A stretch of 64,000 nt of DNA from JALYGY01 sp963800975 (lineage in GTDB: Bacteria > Actinomycetota > Rubrobacteria > Rubrobacterales > Rubrobacteraceae), in contig CAWDDB010000021.1 in assembly GCA_963800975.1 (NCBI GenBank), positions 310,001-374,000 of the forward strand, in the 5' to 3' direction. Position 1 is the stretch's first letter, and each line of letters starts with the position of its first letter. The notes beneath the pieces are model-generated. The model did no database searches and was not told the DNA's origin. It was given only the letters and a program-made list of their open reading frames with translations. Positions 43,040 to 50,595 of this stretch are shown here, piece after piece. A program made the position numbers and the translations under genes.

Positions 43040-43543
43040 CTAGGCGGAGGCGGCCTTGAGCTTGCGGTCGAGCTGCTCGATCAGGGTCTCGCGGTTCTTG
43101 TTCCCCTTCTCGTACTCGCGGACCTCGCGCAGCTGGGCCGCGGTCAGGCCGTCGAGGCGGTCGTATATCTCCGCGACGTTCTTGTCGTCGTAGCCGGGGA
43201 TCGGGAACCCGCCGTTCGTGCCGGTCTCGACCAGCCTCAGCCCCTGCCGGAAGTAAGCGAAGGGGGCGTAGACCAGGTCGGTGTAAGCGTCCGCGGACTC
43301 CCCGAGGAGCGTCCTGGAGGCGTCGCGCTGCCTCTCGAACCTCTCCACGAGCTCCCGCGTCACAGACCGGTTGCTCTCGGCCTGGCTCTGGACCTCACGC
43401 GCCGCGTCGTCGAACGCGCCCCTCCAGAACTTGAGGTTGCGCTCCTGCAGCGCCACCGTGTGGTCCACGACCGTCTTGTAGGAGTCGCCGGTCGTCTTCG
43501 CCAGCCGCTCCGCAGCCTTGTTGGCCTTCTCCATGGTAGCCAC
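43040..43543 (-). CDS. Phasin-like helical protein with C-terminal IPGYDD module
   Basis: A 167-residue cytosolic protein. Residues 1-110 are amphipathic helix with heptad-like spacing (ANKAAERLAKTTGDSYKTVV, ERNLKFWRGAFDDAAREVQS), as in phasins that coat polyester granules or related helical proteins. The C-terminal 50 residues, FPIPGYDDKNVAEIYDRLDG then LTAAQLREVREYEKGNKNRE, form a module that also occurs in other actinobacterial helical proteins; its function is unknown to me. The start is GTG 43543, which has AGGAGG at good distance, with ATG 43534 as the alternative. It has its own promoter; no polyhydroxyalkanoate gene is nearby. Confidence 0.65.
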   Translation of the reverse strand: MATMEKANKAAERLAKTTGDSYKTVVDHTVALQERNLKFWRGAFDDAAREVQSQAESNRSVTRELVERFERQRDASRTLLGESADAYTDLVYAPFAYFRQGLRLVETGTNGGFPIPGYDDKNVAEIYDRLDGLTAAQLREVREYEKGNKNRETLIEQLDRKLKAASA

Positions 43544-43582
43544 TCGTTCCTCCTGGGTACTAGCCTTAACTACACTATGTGC

Positions 43583-43610
43583 AGTATACACATATGTTCA
43601 TGACAGTCAA
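43583..43610 (-). promoter_or_regulatory. Promoter of the phasin-like gene
   Basis: TTGACT (43610-43605) and TATACT (43588-43583) on the minus strand are separated by 16 nt, an AT-rich island in GC-rich DNA, 40 nt before the start codon. Confidence 0.65.
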
Positions 43611-44053
43611 GGGCTGAAGGATAGTTGGCCACGAGCGCTTGCGCGTTGGCGCTCGGGCGCGTTGCCGTGATTTGAAACATGAGTATCTTGCGTGTGTTAG
43701 GATGGGGTTGCGGGCGACGGTTCTTAGGTCGGTCGGGGGTGGCGAAGATCCCCTTCCACGAGCGAGTGCTCTATTCTTGCCGCCGCCCGCCGTGTGTTTC
43801 TTGTGGTGGGCCGGTCGGCTCGCTCGTGTTGGCGGCGTGTATCGTGGCGGGCTTTACACGCGGGGGGATGGATCCTAGTATATGCCCCGACAAACCTGGC
43901 CTGCCGTTGCCGAGCATAGCGTTTTCGGGGTTCATCGCGTTCGTGTAGCGTGACTTTGATCAAAACGTAACCGTCTTGTTATTTTTCGTCGGTATGCTTT
44001 AGTGGTAGGTCGGGATTTCGAGGCGTCCTGCGGAGAAGACGAGAGGTGATGTG
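43611..44053. other. Gene-free spacer before the sortase gene
   Basis: No convincing coding region: open frames on both strands lack ribosome sites and family features. Near the right end TTGATC (43959-43964) and TTATTT (43982-43987 region), about 17 nt apart, are a possible plus-strand promoter for the sortase gene, with low support. Confidence 0.4.
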
Positions 44054-44722
44054 ATGCGCTTTAGGAACCTGATACTGATCTTCGCGGCGTTGGCGACCGT
44101 GGTGGTGCTGGCCGCCTGCGGCTCCTCGGGGCAGTCCGGTGGCGAGCAGCAGGGCGGGGGCAACGAGCAGGCGCAGAAGCAGCCCAAGAAGCAGCAGGAG
44201 ACGCCGGACAAGCAGGTAGCTCCCCAGCAGGGCGGGGGCAACCAGCAGGACTCCGGCGAGAAGCAGACCGCCGTCGAGCCGCCGTCGGACGACACGATGA
44301 GGCTCACGGTCCCCAAGATGGCGGAGATCGACGACGACGAGATCCCCACTGGGCTCGGCACAGACGAGACGCTCTTCCACGACTACGCCGGCGTTCATAT
44401 CAAGCACACCGGTTTCCCGTGGGAGGAGGAGGCCAACGTCTACATCGCCGGGCACCGGCTCGGGTACGAGGGCACGAACAGCCACCTGGCGTTCTGGGAC
44501 CTGAACGAGCTCGAGGACGGCGACGAGTTCTACATCACCGACTCCGAGGGCAGGCAGTACAACTACAAGGTCTTCAACAAGTTCGTCGCCACCCCGGACA
44601 ACCTCAGCGTTCTCGGCCCCGTGCCGGGCAAGAACATAGTCACCCTCCAGACCTGCACCCTGCCCGACTACACGGACCGACTCCTCGTCCGCGGCGAGCT
44701 GCAGGACATCAAAGAAGCCTAG
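44054..44722 (+). CDS. Class E/F-like sortase with lipobox
   Basis: Exported transpeptidase of 222 residues. The N-terminus LILIFAALATVVVLAAC ends in a lipobox (LAAC) and is followed by an 80-residue Gln/Gly/Lys-rich linker (GGEQQGGGNEQAQKQPKKQQ and similar). The sortase domain has the catalytic histidine in VYIAGHRLGYEG, the catalytic cysteine in IVTLQTCTLPDY and the arginine in DRLLVRGEL. Sortases join secreted proteins to the cell wall. A lipid anchor rather than a transmembrane helix is notable. ATG 44054 is chosen after GAGAGG; GTG 44051 is possible. A strong terminator follows, so it is a single-gene unit. Confidence 0.88.
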   Translation: MRFRNLILIFAALATVVVLAACGSSGQSGGEQQGGGNEQAQKQPKKQQETPDKQVAPQQGGGNQQDSGEKQTAVEPPSDDTMRLTVPKMAEIDDDEIPTGLGTDETLFHDYAGVHIKHTGFPWEEEANVYIAGHRLGYEGTNSHLAFWDLNELEDGDEFYITDSEGRQYNYKVFNKFVATPDNLSVLGPVPGKNIVTLQTCTLPDYTDRLLVRGELQDIKEA

Positions 44723-44746
44723 AGACCAGCAAACCCAAGCACTTCT

Positions 44747-44775
44747 CAGAGGGCCGGGAAACCCCCGGCCCTCTG
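44747..44775 (+). terminator. Terminator after the sortase gene
   Basis: A perfect 12-bp stem (44747-44758 with 44764-44775) with a 5-nt loop starts 25 nt past the stop codon. The U-tract is weak. Confidence 0.7.
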
Positions 44776-44838
44776 GCGTTCTCGGTGGAAGCGTCGAAGC
44801 CCGATCGGCGCCTAGCCCGCAAAAAGCCCTCCCGTTGC

Positions 44839-44870
44839 TATCCGCCCGACTTCGCACTCTAGCTTCTCCG
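44839..44870 (+). repeat. Degenerate copy of intergenic repeat A
   Basis: TATCCGCCCGAC followed by a CTTCTCCGAAA-like half resembles the two-part repeat TATTCACCCAAC / GTTCTCGGAAG found several times to the right. Several mismatches make it the weakest copy. Confidence 0.35.
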
Positions 44871-44931
44871 AAAATCGCAACGACTGGCAACCCGTTAGCA
44901 ACGGCAAGAACGTCCCCAAACTAGTCCATTT

Positions 44932-44965
44932 GGGGGATACGCTCCGCCTCCGCGCGGAGTATGAT
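44932..44965 (+). promoter_or_regulatory. Candidate promoter of the GYD-domain gene (CCATnTGGGGGAT class)
   Basis: CCATTTGGGGGAT ends at 44938 and TATGATGCC starts at 44960, 21 nt later. The same order with a 22-nt gap precedes the PhoD-like and the 51.7-kb calcium-repeat genes. An inverted repeat CTCCGC-N6-GCGGAG fills the gap here. Confidence 0.45.
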
Positions 44966-45001
44966 GCCTTTATTGCTAACCACTAGCCAGGGAGGTTCGC
45001 G

Positions 45002-45328
45002 GTGGCTCTATACCTCATGCGCTTCAGCTACACGCCCGAGACGTGGTCGAAGCTAATTCAGAACCCCGAAGATCGTCGCGTTGCGGCTCGCGAGTATATC
45101 GAACAGGTTGGGGGCTCCCTACACGGCTTCTGGTACGGCTTCGGCGAATACGACGCCTACACGCTCTACGAGGCTCCCGACAACGTCTCGATGGCCGGCG
45201 TCGTGCTCGCGATCGCGGGAGGCGGCGCCCTGGCCTCGGTCGATACCACGGTGCTGATGAGCGTGGAAGAGACGCTAGAGGCACTCGCGAAGGCCAGGGA
45301 CATTGCCTATCGCCGCCCGGGAGAGTAG
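45002..45328 (+). CDS. GYD-domain protein
   Basis: A 108-residue ferredoxin-like-fold protein of the GYD family. YLMRFSYTPETWSKLIQNPE starts the domain and the family name motif appears as FGEYDAYTLYEAPDNVSMAG. GYD proteins are small cytosolic proteins of unknown function, widespread in soil bacteria. The start is GTG 45002 with AGGGAGG before it. It is monocistronic as far as can be seen. Confidence 0.85.
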   Translation: MALYLMRFSYTPETWSKLIQNPEDRRVAAREYIEQVGGSLHGFWYGFGEYDAYTLYEAPDNVSMAGVVLAIAGGGALASVDTTVLMSVEETLEALAKARDIAYRRPGE

Positions 45329-45434
45329 CCAGCGACCTGAGAGCGAGTTTCGCAAACACGAACAGGGGGGCGTTAAGCGGGCGGACTAGCGGCCCTTACG
45401 CACCCGAGTGCCCGGAAGGCCGGTTCCACAGGTC

Positions 45435-45533
45435 GTAACCGAGCGCATCTTCGTCAACGGCAATCTGGCGTTCGACCAGCCGACGACATCGGGTTCATCA
45501 TCGCGGTACCGTAGGAGGCTCGTACGGTGGGCT
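45435..45533 (+). pseudogene. Remnant of an amidohydrolase C-terminus
   Basis: The frame around 45435-45533 encodes VTERIFVNGNLAFDQPTTSG then RYRRRLVR. This resembles the terminal beta strand of cyclic amidohydrolases and D-aminoacylases (I-x-x-V-F-V-N-G-x-L-A-x-D, then G-R-x-L-R). No other part of such a gene is present in 45329-45719, and there is no usable start codon. I read it as a decayed gene end; the match is short, so chance similarity is possible. Confidence 0.35.
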
Positions 45534-45557
45534 ACGCTCAGGATCGGGCCCGAGCCA

Positions 45558-45594
45558 TATCCACCCGACTTCGCCCGTTTGGGGTTCTCGGAAG
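45558..45594 (+). repeat. Intergenic repeat A, copy 1
   Basis: TATCCACCCGAC (45558-45569) and GTTCTCGGAAG (45584-45594) are separated by 14 nt. The right half is identical to other copies; the left half differs at two positions. Confidence 0.6.
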
Positions 45595-45618
45595 TCCGCG
45601 CCAGATGGTCGCGAAATT

Positions 45619-45645
45619 GAGTAACCCGAATACGCAAGGTTACTC
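45619..45645. promoter_or_regulatory. GAGTAACC-N11-GGTTACTC inverted repeat
   Basis: A perfect 8-bp inverted repeat lies about 75 nt before the start of the secreted protein gene at 45720. TATGAT (45670-45675) just downstream could be a -10 element. It may be an operator or the end signal of the decayed upstream gene. Confidence 0.45.
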
Positions 45646-45719
45646 ATGCGCCCTCACTCCTCCGCACCCTATGATGCCTCTCGTCAGGTAGGCGACCAAG
45701 GCGGCGGCAGGGAGTGACG

Positions 45720-46385
45720 ATGCTGAGGAGCACGGGATGGAAGTTAGTGCGGGTGGCGAAGGGCGTGGCCCTGCTGGGGGGGTTCGCGGTGGGCCTCGCC
45801 CTCATCTTGGGGGTGGCGACCACCGCCCTGGCCGCGGTGCCGGGCGATCCCTTCGGGCTGGGAGAGACCAACACCATAAACAACGCCCTCACCAAGCTGG
45901 CCGGATCCAACGCAGGTGGACCGATGCTCGTCGTGGACAACGACTCTACGGCGGCGGGGTCTAGGGCTCTGGATCTGAGGGTGGAGCCGGGCAGGGCGCC
46001 GATAAACGTCAACGCGGATGCTGGCAGGGCGGCCAACCTCAACGCAGACAAGGTGGACGGCAAGGGCGCAGACCAGATAGGCGTCAACGGCCTGGAGGTG
46101 GTCAGCACCACCAGCGATGCCACCGACTCTTCTTCCCCCAAGACCGTGGCAGCGAGGTGCCCTGAGGGGAAAGTAGTAATCGGGACCAGCTACGAAATCA
46201 TCGGCGCCACGGACGGCGGCTTCCCCGACCTACAGTCCAATGTTGCGCTCGCCTCCTTGCAGCCCGCTGCGGGGACCTCTACGGTGCCCGTCAGCGCCCA
46301 AGCGAGGGCGGAAGAGGAGGAGCCGACAAACGAAGACTGGACCGTGACGGCTATTGCCATCTGCGCCACCGAGGGCACCCCCTAG
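45720..46385 (+). CDS. Secreted protein with VPGDPF-LG-NTIN motif, function unknown
   Basis: Exported protein of 221 residues. The N-terminal VAKGVALLGGFAVGLALILG is a signal peptide, cut near TALA. The mature start AVPGDPFGLGETNTIN, then AGGPMLVVDNDSTAAGSRAL and ANLNADKVDGKGADQIG, is a pattern I associate with multi-copy exported proteins of Rubrobacter-like bacteria. The C-terminal half contains two cysteines (ARCPEGK and AICATEG) that may form a disulphide. ATG 45720 has GGGAG at the right distance. No enzymatic motif is visible. A strong terminator follows. Confidence 0.7.
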   Translation: MLRSTGWKLVRVAKGVALLGGFAVGLALILGVATTALAAVPGDPFGLGETNTINNALTKLAGSNAGGPMLVVDNDSTAAGSRALDLRVEPGRAPINVNADAGRAANLNADKVDGKGADQIGVNGLEVVSTTSDATDSSSPKTVAARCPEGKVVIGTSYEIIGATDGGFPDLQSNVALASLQPAAGTSTVPVSAQARAEEEEPTNEDWTVTAIAICATEGTP

Positions 46386-46404
46386 CTCGCATCCCCGACA
46401 TCGA

Positions 46405-46442
46405 GGGGAGCGGCGCGGATCCTGCGAGCCGCGCCGCTCCCC
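46405..46442 (+). terminator. Terminator after the VPGDPF secreted protein gene
   Basis: A perfect 14-bp G+C-rich stem (46405-46418 with 46429-46442) and 10-nt loop lies 20 nt past the stop codon. It abuts a copy of repeat A. Confidence 0.75.
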
Positions 46443-46443
46443 C

Positions 46444-46480
46444 TATTCACCCAACTGCGTGGAAGCAAGGTTCTCGGAAG
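46444..46480 (+). repeat. Intergenic repeat A, copy 2
   Basis: TATTCACCCAAC (46444-46455) and GTTCTCGGAAG (46470-46480), 14 nt apart, start one base after a terminator stem. The next 35 nt (CCCGCGCAGCCTCGG...CATCCC) are also similar to the sequence behind copy 4 at 48716. Confidence 0.75.
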
Positions 46481-46545
46481 CCCGCGCAGCCTCGGTCCCA
46501 TGCGCAACGCATCCCGGCCCTCGGCGGTACCCGCGATCGCGACGG

Positions 46546-46669
46546 CTAACCCATCTGGGCTGGGAAAAGATAGGCCATATGGGGGATGTGTCGAACGTGG
46601 CTTGGCTGCTACGATGTCCCTCGCATGCACAAGCGTTAGGGGCGGACCCCTCCCAGTACCTCCGCCCCA
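46546..46669 (+). promoter_or_regulatory. Duplicated promoter/leader module B, copy 1
   Basis: About 120 nt nearly identical to 51530-51651. It contains CCATATGGGGGAT (ending 46587), an extended -10 TGC-TACGAT (TACGAT 46610-46615) and a leader hairpin GGGGCGGA/TCCGCCCC (46639-46669) just before the PhoD-like gene. Conservation across the whole block, including the hairpin, points to shared control at transcription and possibly in the leader RNA. Confidence 0.65.
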
Positions 46670-46723
46670 TAGCAGCAGGCTCTCATGAATGGGGGCAATG
46701 GAACGCCACGAGGGATGGACGGC

Positions 46724-48049
46724 ATGAAGCAAATAACGAGGAAAGAATTTGTGGCTCTGGGTGGTGCCCTGGGGGCAGCCCTCAGTGTACGCATAGCTTT
46801 TCCCAGGGTAGCCTTAGCTGGCACTCCTGACACGATTGACGAGGTGTGGTCCGATCCGGCTACCGACACTACGATAGTAGCGGCGGCGCGTAGCCTGGGT
46901 ACGGCTCCTGTGCGTCTCGAAGTGAGTGAGAATTCGAACTTCGCAACCTCTACGCTTCATCCCGCACAGGCCGCTTCGCCGGATGCTCAGGGCTACACGA
47001 AGGTTACGGCTACCGGCCTAAAACCGAACACGCAATACTACTACCGGTGGCACTCAAATGGAGTCTTGGCTGTTAGGGCCGAAGGGAAGTGCAAGACTCT
47101 TGCTACTTTTGGTGTGCCAACATCCTTCAGGTTCATTAGCCTCTCTTGTATAAGGACTGCGGCCAATGATGCTTACTTTGCAAGCCACTTGGCCCAGCTC
47201 GACTCGGCTTTCACGCTTTTTTCGGGCGATTTCTACTACGAGAAACTAAATCAGGATACCTCCCTTGCGAAGACTTTCCGAGACAACTGGCATAAGCCGC
47301 ACACGCGATCCAACCGTGTCGCATGGCTCAAGGGACAGGGTCATAAGATCGTATGGGGCGACCACGACTACCTCGGAAACAATTCCGATGGTACTTCGCC
47401 AAACGGAGATATAGCCCGGGACGTCTACCGCCAGGTTGTTCCGCACTCGCCCCTGCCACGAACAGGCGATATCGGGCGGTCTTTCGCCAGTGGACGCGTC
47501 CAGTTCTTTACGATGGACACGCAGAGCAAGCGCAGCCCATCAAGAGCCACAGACAACTCTACCAAGACAATGCTCGGAGCGGAGCAGAAGTCAGCTTTGA
47601 AGGCGTGGCTACTCGAATACAAGCACTATCCCAAGGTTATCGAGTCACCACCGCCGTGGCACGCTACCTCGACAAACGATGACGACTGGGGTTCCTACTC
47701 CACCGAGCGAGCAGAGATCGTCAAGTATTGCAAGGACAACGGTATCGGGAACATCGTATTCATCTGCCACGATATGCACGCACACGCCTACGCCAATGCC
47801 TCAAACGGGACTCCCGGCGGCTGGCCGGTATTCCATGCCGCCGCCGGCAACCAGACGTCCTCAAGCAAGGGCGGTCCGTTTGCCAACAAGTACCCTGGTG
47901 GTAATGGCGTCGAGGTGAGACAGTATGGCTATTTTGTCGTAACGGACAATGGTGACAGTACCGTCTCCATTACGTTCCGTCCTCGTAACTCCAATGGGTC
48001 CAACGTATTCGCCGCCAAGACCCATAAATTCACGAATGTGCCCTTGTAG
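46724..48049 (+). CDS. PhoD-like alkaline phosphatase family protein, exported
   Basis: A 441-residue exported metallophosphatase-like protein. The signal region TRKEFVALGGALGAALSVRI, ending near VALA, is Tat-like in placement but has R-K rather than R-R. An N-terminal Ig/fibronectin-like domain (YTKVTATGLKPNTQYYYRWH) precedes the phosphatase core with RFISLSCI, TLFSGDFYY (usual G-D-x-x-Y), KIVWGDHDY (usual D-D-H-D/N), and IVFICHDMHAHAYAN. I choose ATG 46724 (KQITRKEF) over ATG 46685. The DNA is visibly more A+T-rich and uses codons such as AAT, TCA and AGA that neighbours avoid, so it may be a recent arrival. It is controlled by module B. Confidence 0.78.
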   Translation: MKQITRKEFVALGGALGAALSVRIAFPRVALAGTPDTIDEVWSDPATDTTIVAAARSLGTAPVRLEVSENSNFATSTLHPAQAASPDAQGYTKVTATGLKPNTQYYYRWHSNGVLAVRAEGKCKTLATFGVPTSFRFISLSCIRTAANDAYFASHLAQLDSAFTLFSGDFYYEKLNQDTSLAKTFRDNWHKPHTRSNRVAWLKGQGHKIVWGDHDYLGNNSDGTSPNGDIARDVYRQVVPHSPLPRTGDIGRSFASGRVQFFTMDTQSKRSPSRATDNSTKTMLGAEQKSALKAWLLEYKHYPKVIESPPPWHATSTNDDDWGSYSTERAEIVKYCKDNGIGNIVFICHDMHAHAYANASNGTPGGWPVFHAAAGNQTSSSKGGPFANKYPGGNGVEVRQYGYFVVTDNGDSTVSITFRPRNSNGSNVFAAKTHKFTNVPL

Positions 48050-48162
48050 AGGATGGGCCAACCTACGCTTTCCCGCATGATCCCTCCCTTTAGTCCTCCT
48101 GTAGGCTCCCTGGCGCGGCTTGATCACTAGCTATCAGCGATTCCGGCCCTTCGTCTTACCCC

Positions 48163-48201
48163 TATTCACCCAACCTCGTAGTAGGTAGGCGTTCTCGGAA
48201 G
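48163..48201 (+). repeat. Intergenic repeat A, copy 3
   Basis: TATTCACCCAAC (48163-48174) and GTTCTCGGAAG (48191-48201) are separated by 16 nt, in the spacer between convergent genes. Confidence 0.75.
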
Positions 48202-48206
48202 TTAGG

Positions 48207-48575
48207 TCAGGAGGAAGCCGCGAAAGCCCGTCGCGATGTCGGAAGCAATAGCAGCACGATGATCAGCGCGAACCCCACCACGCCCACTATCGCGCCCACG
48301 AACAGCACGGTCGTGGGCGCGATAGCTATCCCCGGCGCAGCCGACAAGATGTTCAACACCGAGACTACTATGGTGAGCCAGACGCCCCACCGCTTGAGCG
48401 TCCACAGCCCGTAGGCGCCGATGAGCCCGACGAGCCCCAGCACGGCGCTCCCGTAGACGACCACAGCCGGCACCCCGCTCGAGAACGCGGGGATGAGCGT
48501 GCTTGCCAAGTTCAGCACGCTAAAGAGCGCTAGCAAGACGGCCGCGGCGGTAACGGGCGCGGGTCGTGTTCCCAT
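48207..48575 (-). CDS. Small four-helix membrane protein, function unknown
   Basis: A 122-residue hydrophobic protein with four predicted transmembrane helices: VTAAAVLLALFSVLNLASTL, VVVYGSAVLGLVGLIGAYGL, KRWGVWLTIVVSVLNILSA and FVGAIVGVVGFALIIVLLLL. YGLWTLKRWGVWLTIV is the pattern of a widespread DoxX/DUF2127-like small membrane family, without catalytic residues. ATG 48575 follows AAAGGAGG, so the open frame upstream (to 48629) is not used. It ends with a short Ser/Ala tail. No partner genes are adjacent. Confidence 0.7.
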   Translation of the reverse strand: MGTRPAPVTAAAVLLALFSVLNLASTLIPAFSSGVPAVVVYGSAVLGLVGLIGAYGLWTLKRWGVWLTIVVSVLNILSAAPGIAIAPTTVLFVGAIVGVVGFALIIVLLLLPTSRRAFAASS

Positions 48576-48924
48576 GTCGGTCCTCCTTTGTGTGAACGTC
48601 ACATCGACGAACACTCCTACCATTATCATGCGAACTTCTGAGCGGAAAGATACGTCCCCTTGTCCGCAGGACCTCCTTATTCACCCACCTTCCGGCACTA
48701 CAGTATTCTCGGAAGCCTGCGTAGCCGCGGTACCATGCGGCATGCATCCCACACCCGTAAGGGAAGCGAATCTTCCTCGTAATACTCCGCGGTAGACCCA
48801 TACCCTAGTATGAGCCTCAGACCAACTCATTAATTCGTCTACGCATGGCTGTCGCACCGTTGGCGGGAAACCCTGAGCAAGCCGCAGGAACACTCCTTGC
48901 GGGCAGCTACGTCTTCACCTTCCG
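48576..48924. other. Gene-free spacer carrying repeat A copy 4
   Basis: Between the four-helix membrane protein gene and the HxlR gene nothing looks coding on either strand. The only recognisable content is the repeat at 48678-48715 and its 35-nt similar extension. Confidence 0.5.
48678..48715 (+). repeat. Intergenic repeat A, copy 4
   Basis: TATTCACCCACC (48678-48689) and ATTCTCGGAAG (48705-48715) are 15 nt apart. The following bases GCCTGCGTAGCCGCGG through CATGCATCCC match the extension after copy 2. Confidence 0.72.
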
Positions 48925-49503
48925 TTAGGCTGGGGAGACATCATTCGTTCGACCCCCGGCGACGACCTCCTCGTAGGCGGCTTGTAATGTGGCGGTGACC
49001 GAGGCCACACTGGGGTCTGAGCCACCACCGTCCGATGCGCCGATGTGCTCTTCGCGCAACTCGCTCATGAACCGCTCCCACATCCGTGGCCCTCCTCCTT
49101 CCAACACCCACGCGCTTACGCTCAACTCCTCGCTCGCCGGAAGGTAAGTGCTGCCCCATACCCCCAACTGCACGAAGACGGGAACGAGGGCGATGGACTT
49201 CTCGGTGAGGGAGTAGATCGCCTTCCGCTTGTGGGTGGGGTCAGGGGATTTGGCCACCATCCCCGCTTCGGAGAGCTTGCCGAGGCGATCCGCGAGGATG
49301 TTCGAGGAGATGCCCTCCTCCGAGCGCAGGAATTCGCGGAAGTGGCGTTTGCCGGCGAACATCATGTCCCGGAGGACCAGCAAGCTCCACCTGTCCCCCA
49401 ATACTTCGAGCGAGAGGTTGATCGGGCAATCCGAGCGGTGTTCCTCGTTCGCTTTCGTTATTCTCGTGACCTCCGAAAAACAGTGGTTGCAGAATACCAC
49501 CAT
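48925..49503 (-). CDS. HxlR-family winged-helix transcriptional regulator
   Basis: A 192-residue regulator. CPINLSLEVLGDRWSLLVLR is the HxlR signature (C-P-x-x-x-x-L-x-x-I-G-G-K-W-x-x-x-I-L); the recognition helix and wing follow as FREFLRSEEGISSNILADRL and KSPDPTHKRKAIYSLTEKS. The C-terminal 80 residues are longer than in typical HxlR proteins and have no clear family. The ATG at 49503 is taken as the start. It is divergent from a DUF899 gene 53 nt away, a common pairing, so the DUF899 gene is the likely target. Cysteine in the CPINLSL motif may sense redox or electrophiles. Confidence 0.84.
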   Translation of the reverse strand: MVVFCNHCFSEVTRITKANEEHRSDCPINLSLEVLGDRWSLLVLRDMMFAGKRHFREFLRSEEGISSNILADRLGKLSEAGMVAKSPDPTHKRKAIYSLTEKSIALVPVFVQLGVWGSTYLPASEELSVSAWVLEGGGPRMWERFMSELREEHIGASDGGGSDPSVASVTATLQAAYEEVVAGGRTNDVSPA

Positions 49504-49556
49504 TGCCGGTAACCTGCAATTGGTTGTAAAAGGCAAGCAATAGGGAGGCTAACGTC

Positions 49557-50252
49557 GTGGCGGAGGACAGGGTAGGAACGCGCGAGGAGTGGCTAGCGGC
49601 GCGCCGCGGGCTGCTCGAAGCGGAGAAGGAGTTGACCCGCCGCTCGGACGAGTTGGCCCGGCGGCGCCGGGAGCTTCCCTGGGTACGGATGGACAAGGAC
49701 TACCGCTTCGAGACCGAGGACGGTCAGGCGTCGCTGCCCGACCTGTTCGGGGGGCGCTCGCAGCTTCTCGTCTACCACTTCATGTTCCCGGGCTGCCCGA
49801 GCTGCTCCTCCCTCATGGACGGCACGGACGGCTCCATCGTCCACCTCGAGAACCACGACGTCGCCTTCGCCGCGGTCTCGAACCATCCCATCGAGGACCT
49901 CACGGCCTACAAGGAGCGCATGGGGTGGGGCTTCCCGTTCGTCTCCTCGCTGGGCAGCGACTTCAACTACGACTTCGGCGTCTCCTTCACCGACGAGCAA
50001 CTCGCGAAGGGGGCCGAGTACAACTTCGCTACGTTCCCCCCGGCCGATCCGGAAGACCTACCCAACGACTTCCCCGGCACGAGCGCGTTGGCGCTGGAGG
50101 ACGGGGTCGTCTACCACACCTACTCGTCCTACGGCCGCGGGGGGGACGCGCTATGGAACATGTACCAGTGGCTAGACCGTGCCCCCAAGGGGCGCAACGA
50201 GAACACCGGGGACCCTCCATGGTTTCGACTTCACGACGAGTACGAGGGGTAG
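49557..50252 (+). CDS. DUF899 family thioredoxin-like protein
   Basis: A 231-residue cytosolic protein with the DUF899 layout: an N-terminal helical region WLAARRGLLEAEKELTRRSD followed by ELARRRRELPWVRMDKDYRF, then LPDLFGGRSQLLVYHFMF and the redox-type PGCPSCSSLMDG motif (C-P-x-C in a thioredoxin fold), and a C-terminal GDALWNMYQWLDRAPKGRNE. DUF899 proteins are often annotated as thioredoxin-like; a defined reaction is not known. GTG at 49557 follows AGGGAGG. It is probably regulated by the divergent HxlR protein. Confidence 0.88.
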   Translation: MAEDRVGTREEWLAARRGLLEAEKELTRRSDELARRRRELPWVRMDKDYRFETEDGQASLPDLFGGRSQLLVYHFMFPGCPSCSSLMDGTDGSIVHLENHDVAFAAVSNHPIEDLTAYKERMGWGFPFVSSLGSDFNYDFGVSFTDEQLAKGAEYNFATFPPADPEDLPNDFPGTSALALEDGVVYHTYSSYGRGGDALWNMYQWLDRAPKGRNENTGDPPWFRLHDEYEG

Positions 50253-50595
50253 GCAACCCGACGGCTGCGTCTGATCGGAGGTCGAAGGAGGCCGGCGCAC
50301 GACGAGAGGACGTCGCGGGGTGTGCTGGGAGCGCAGGGGCTGCTCGACCCGAGCGCGCCGGGTGGTCGCTAGATTGCCTCCATGCATGGGAACAGAAGAT
50401 GGGGGCGTAGGTGGCGACGCGGTAGACCTTTACCCCGGTATGGGGTCGAGTCCCTTAACCCCGGGTATTGGGTTCGGGACGGGGCCAAGCCAAGAAGGGT
50501 GGCCCGTTGGGGCATGTACCGGCCGTGGCGAAGGTGCTATGGTGTTCCCGCAGGGAACCCGAGGAGGAACCGAGCGAGATAGGGGAGGATGGGCT
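50253..50595. other. Gene-free spacer with CCCCGGTATGGGG-type repeats
   Basis: No supported gene. Around 50430-50465 two similar units (CCCCGGTATGGGG and CCCCGGGTATTGGG) stand about 20 nt apart. A ribosome site AGGGGAGG lies at the right end for the calcium-repeat gene. Confidence 0.4.

Noticed and set aside
43639..43948. Two short overlapping plus-strand frames in the sortase-upstream spacer
   Set aside because: No ribosome site, overlapping each other and unlike any family known to me.
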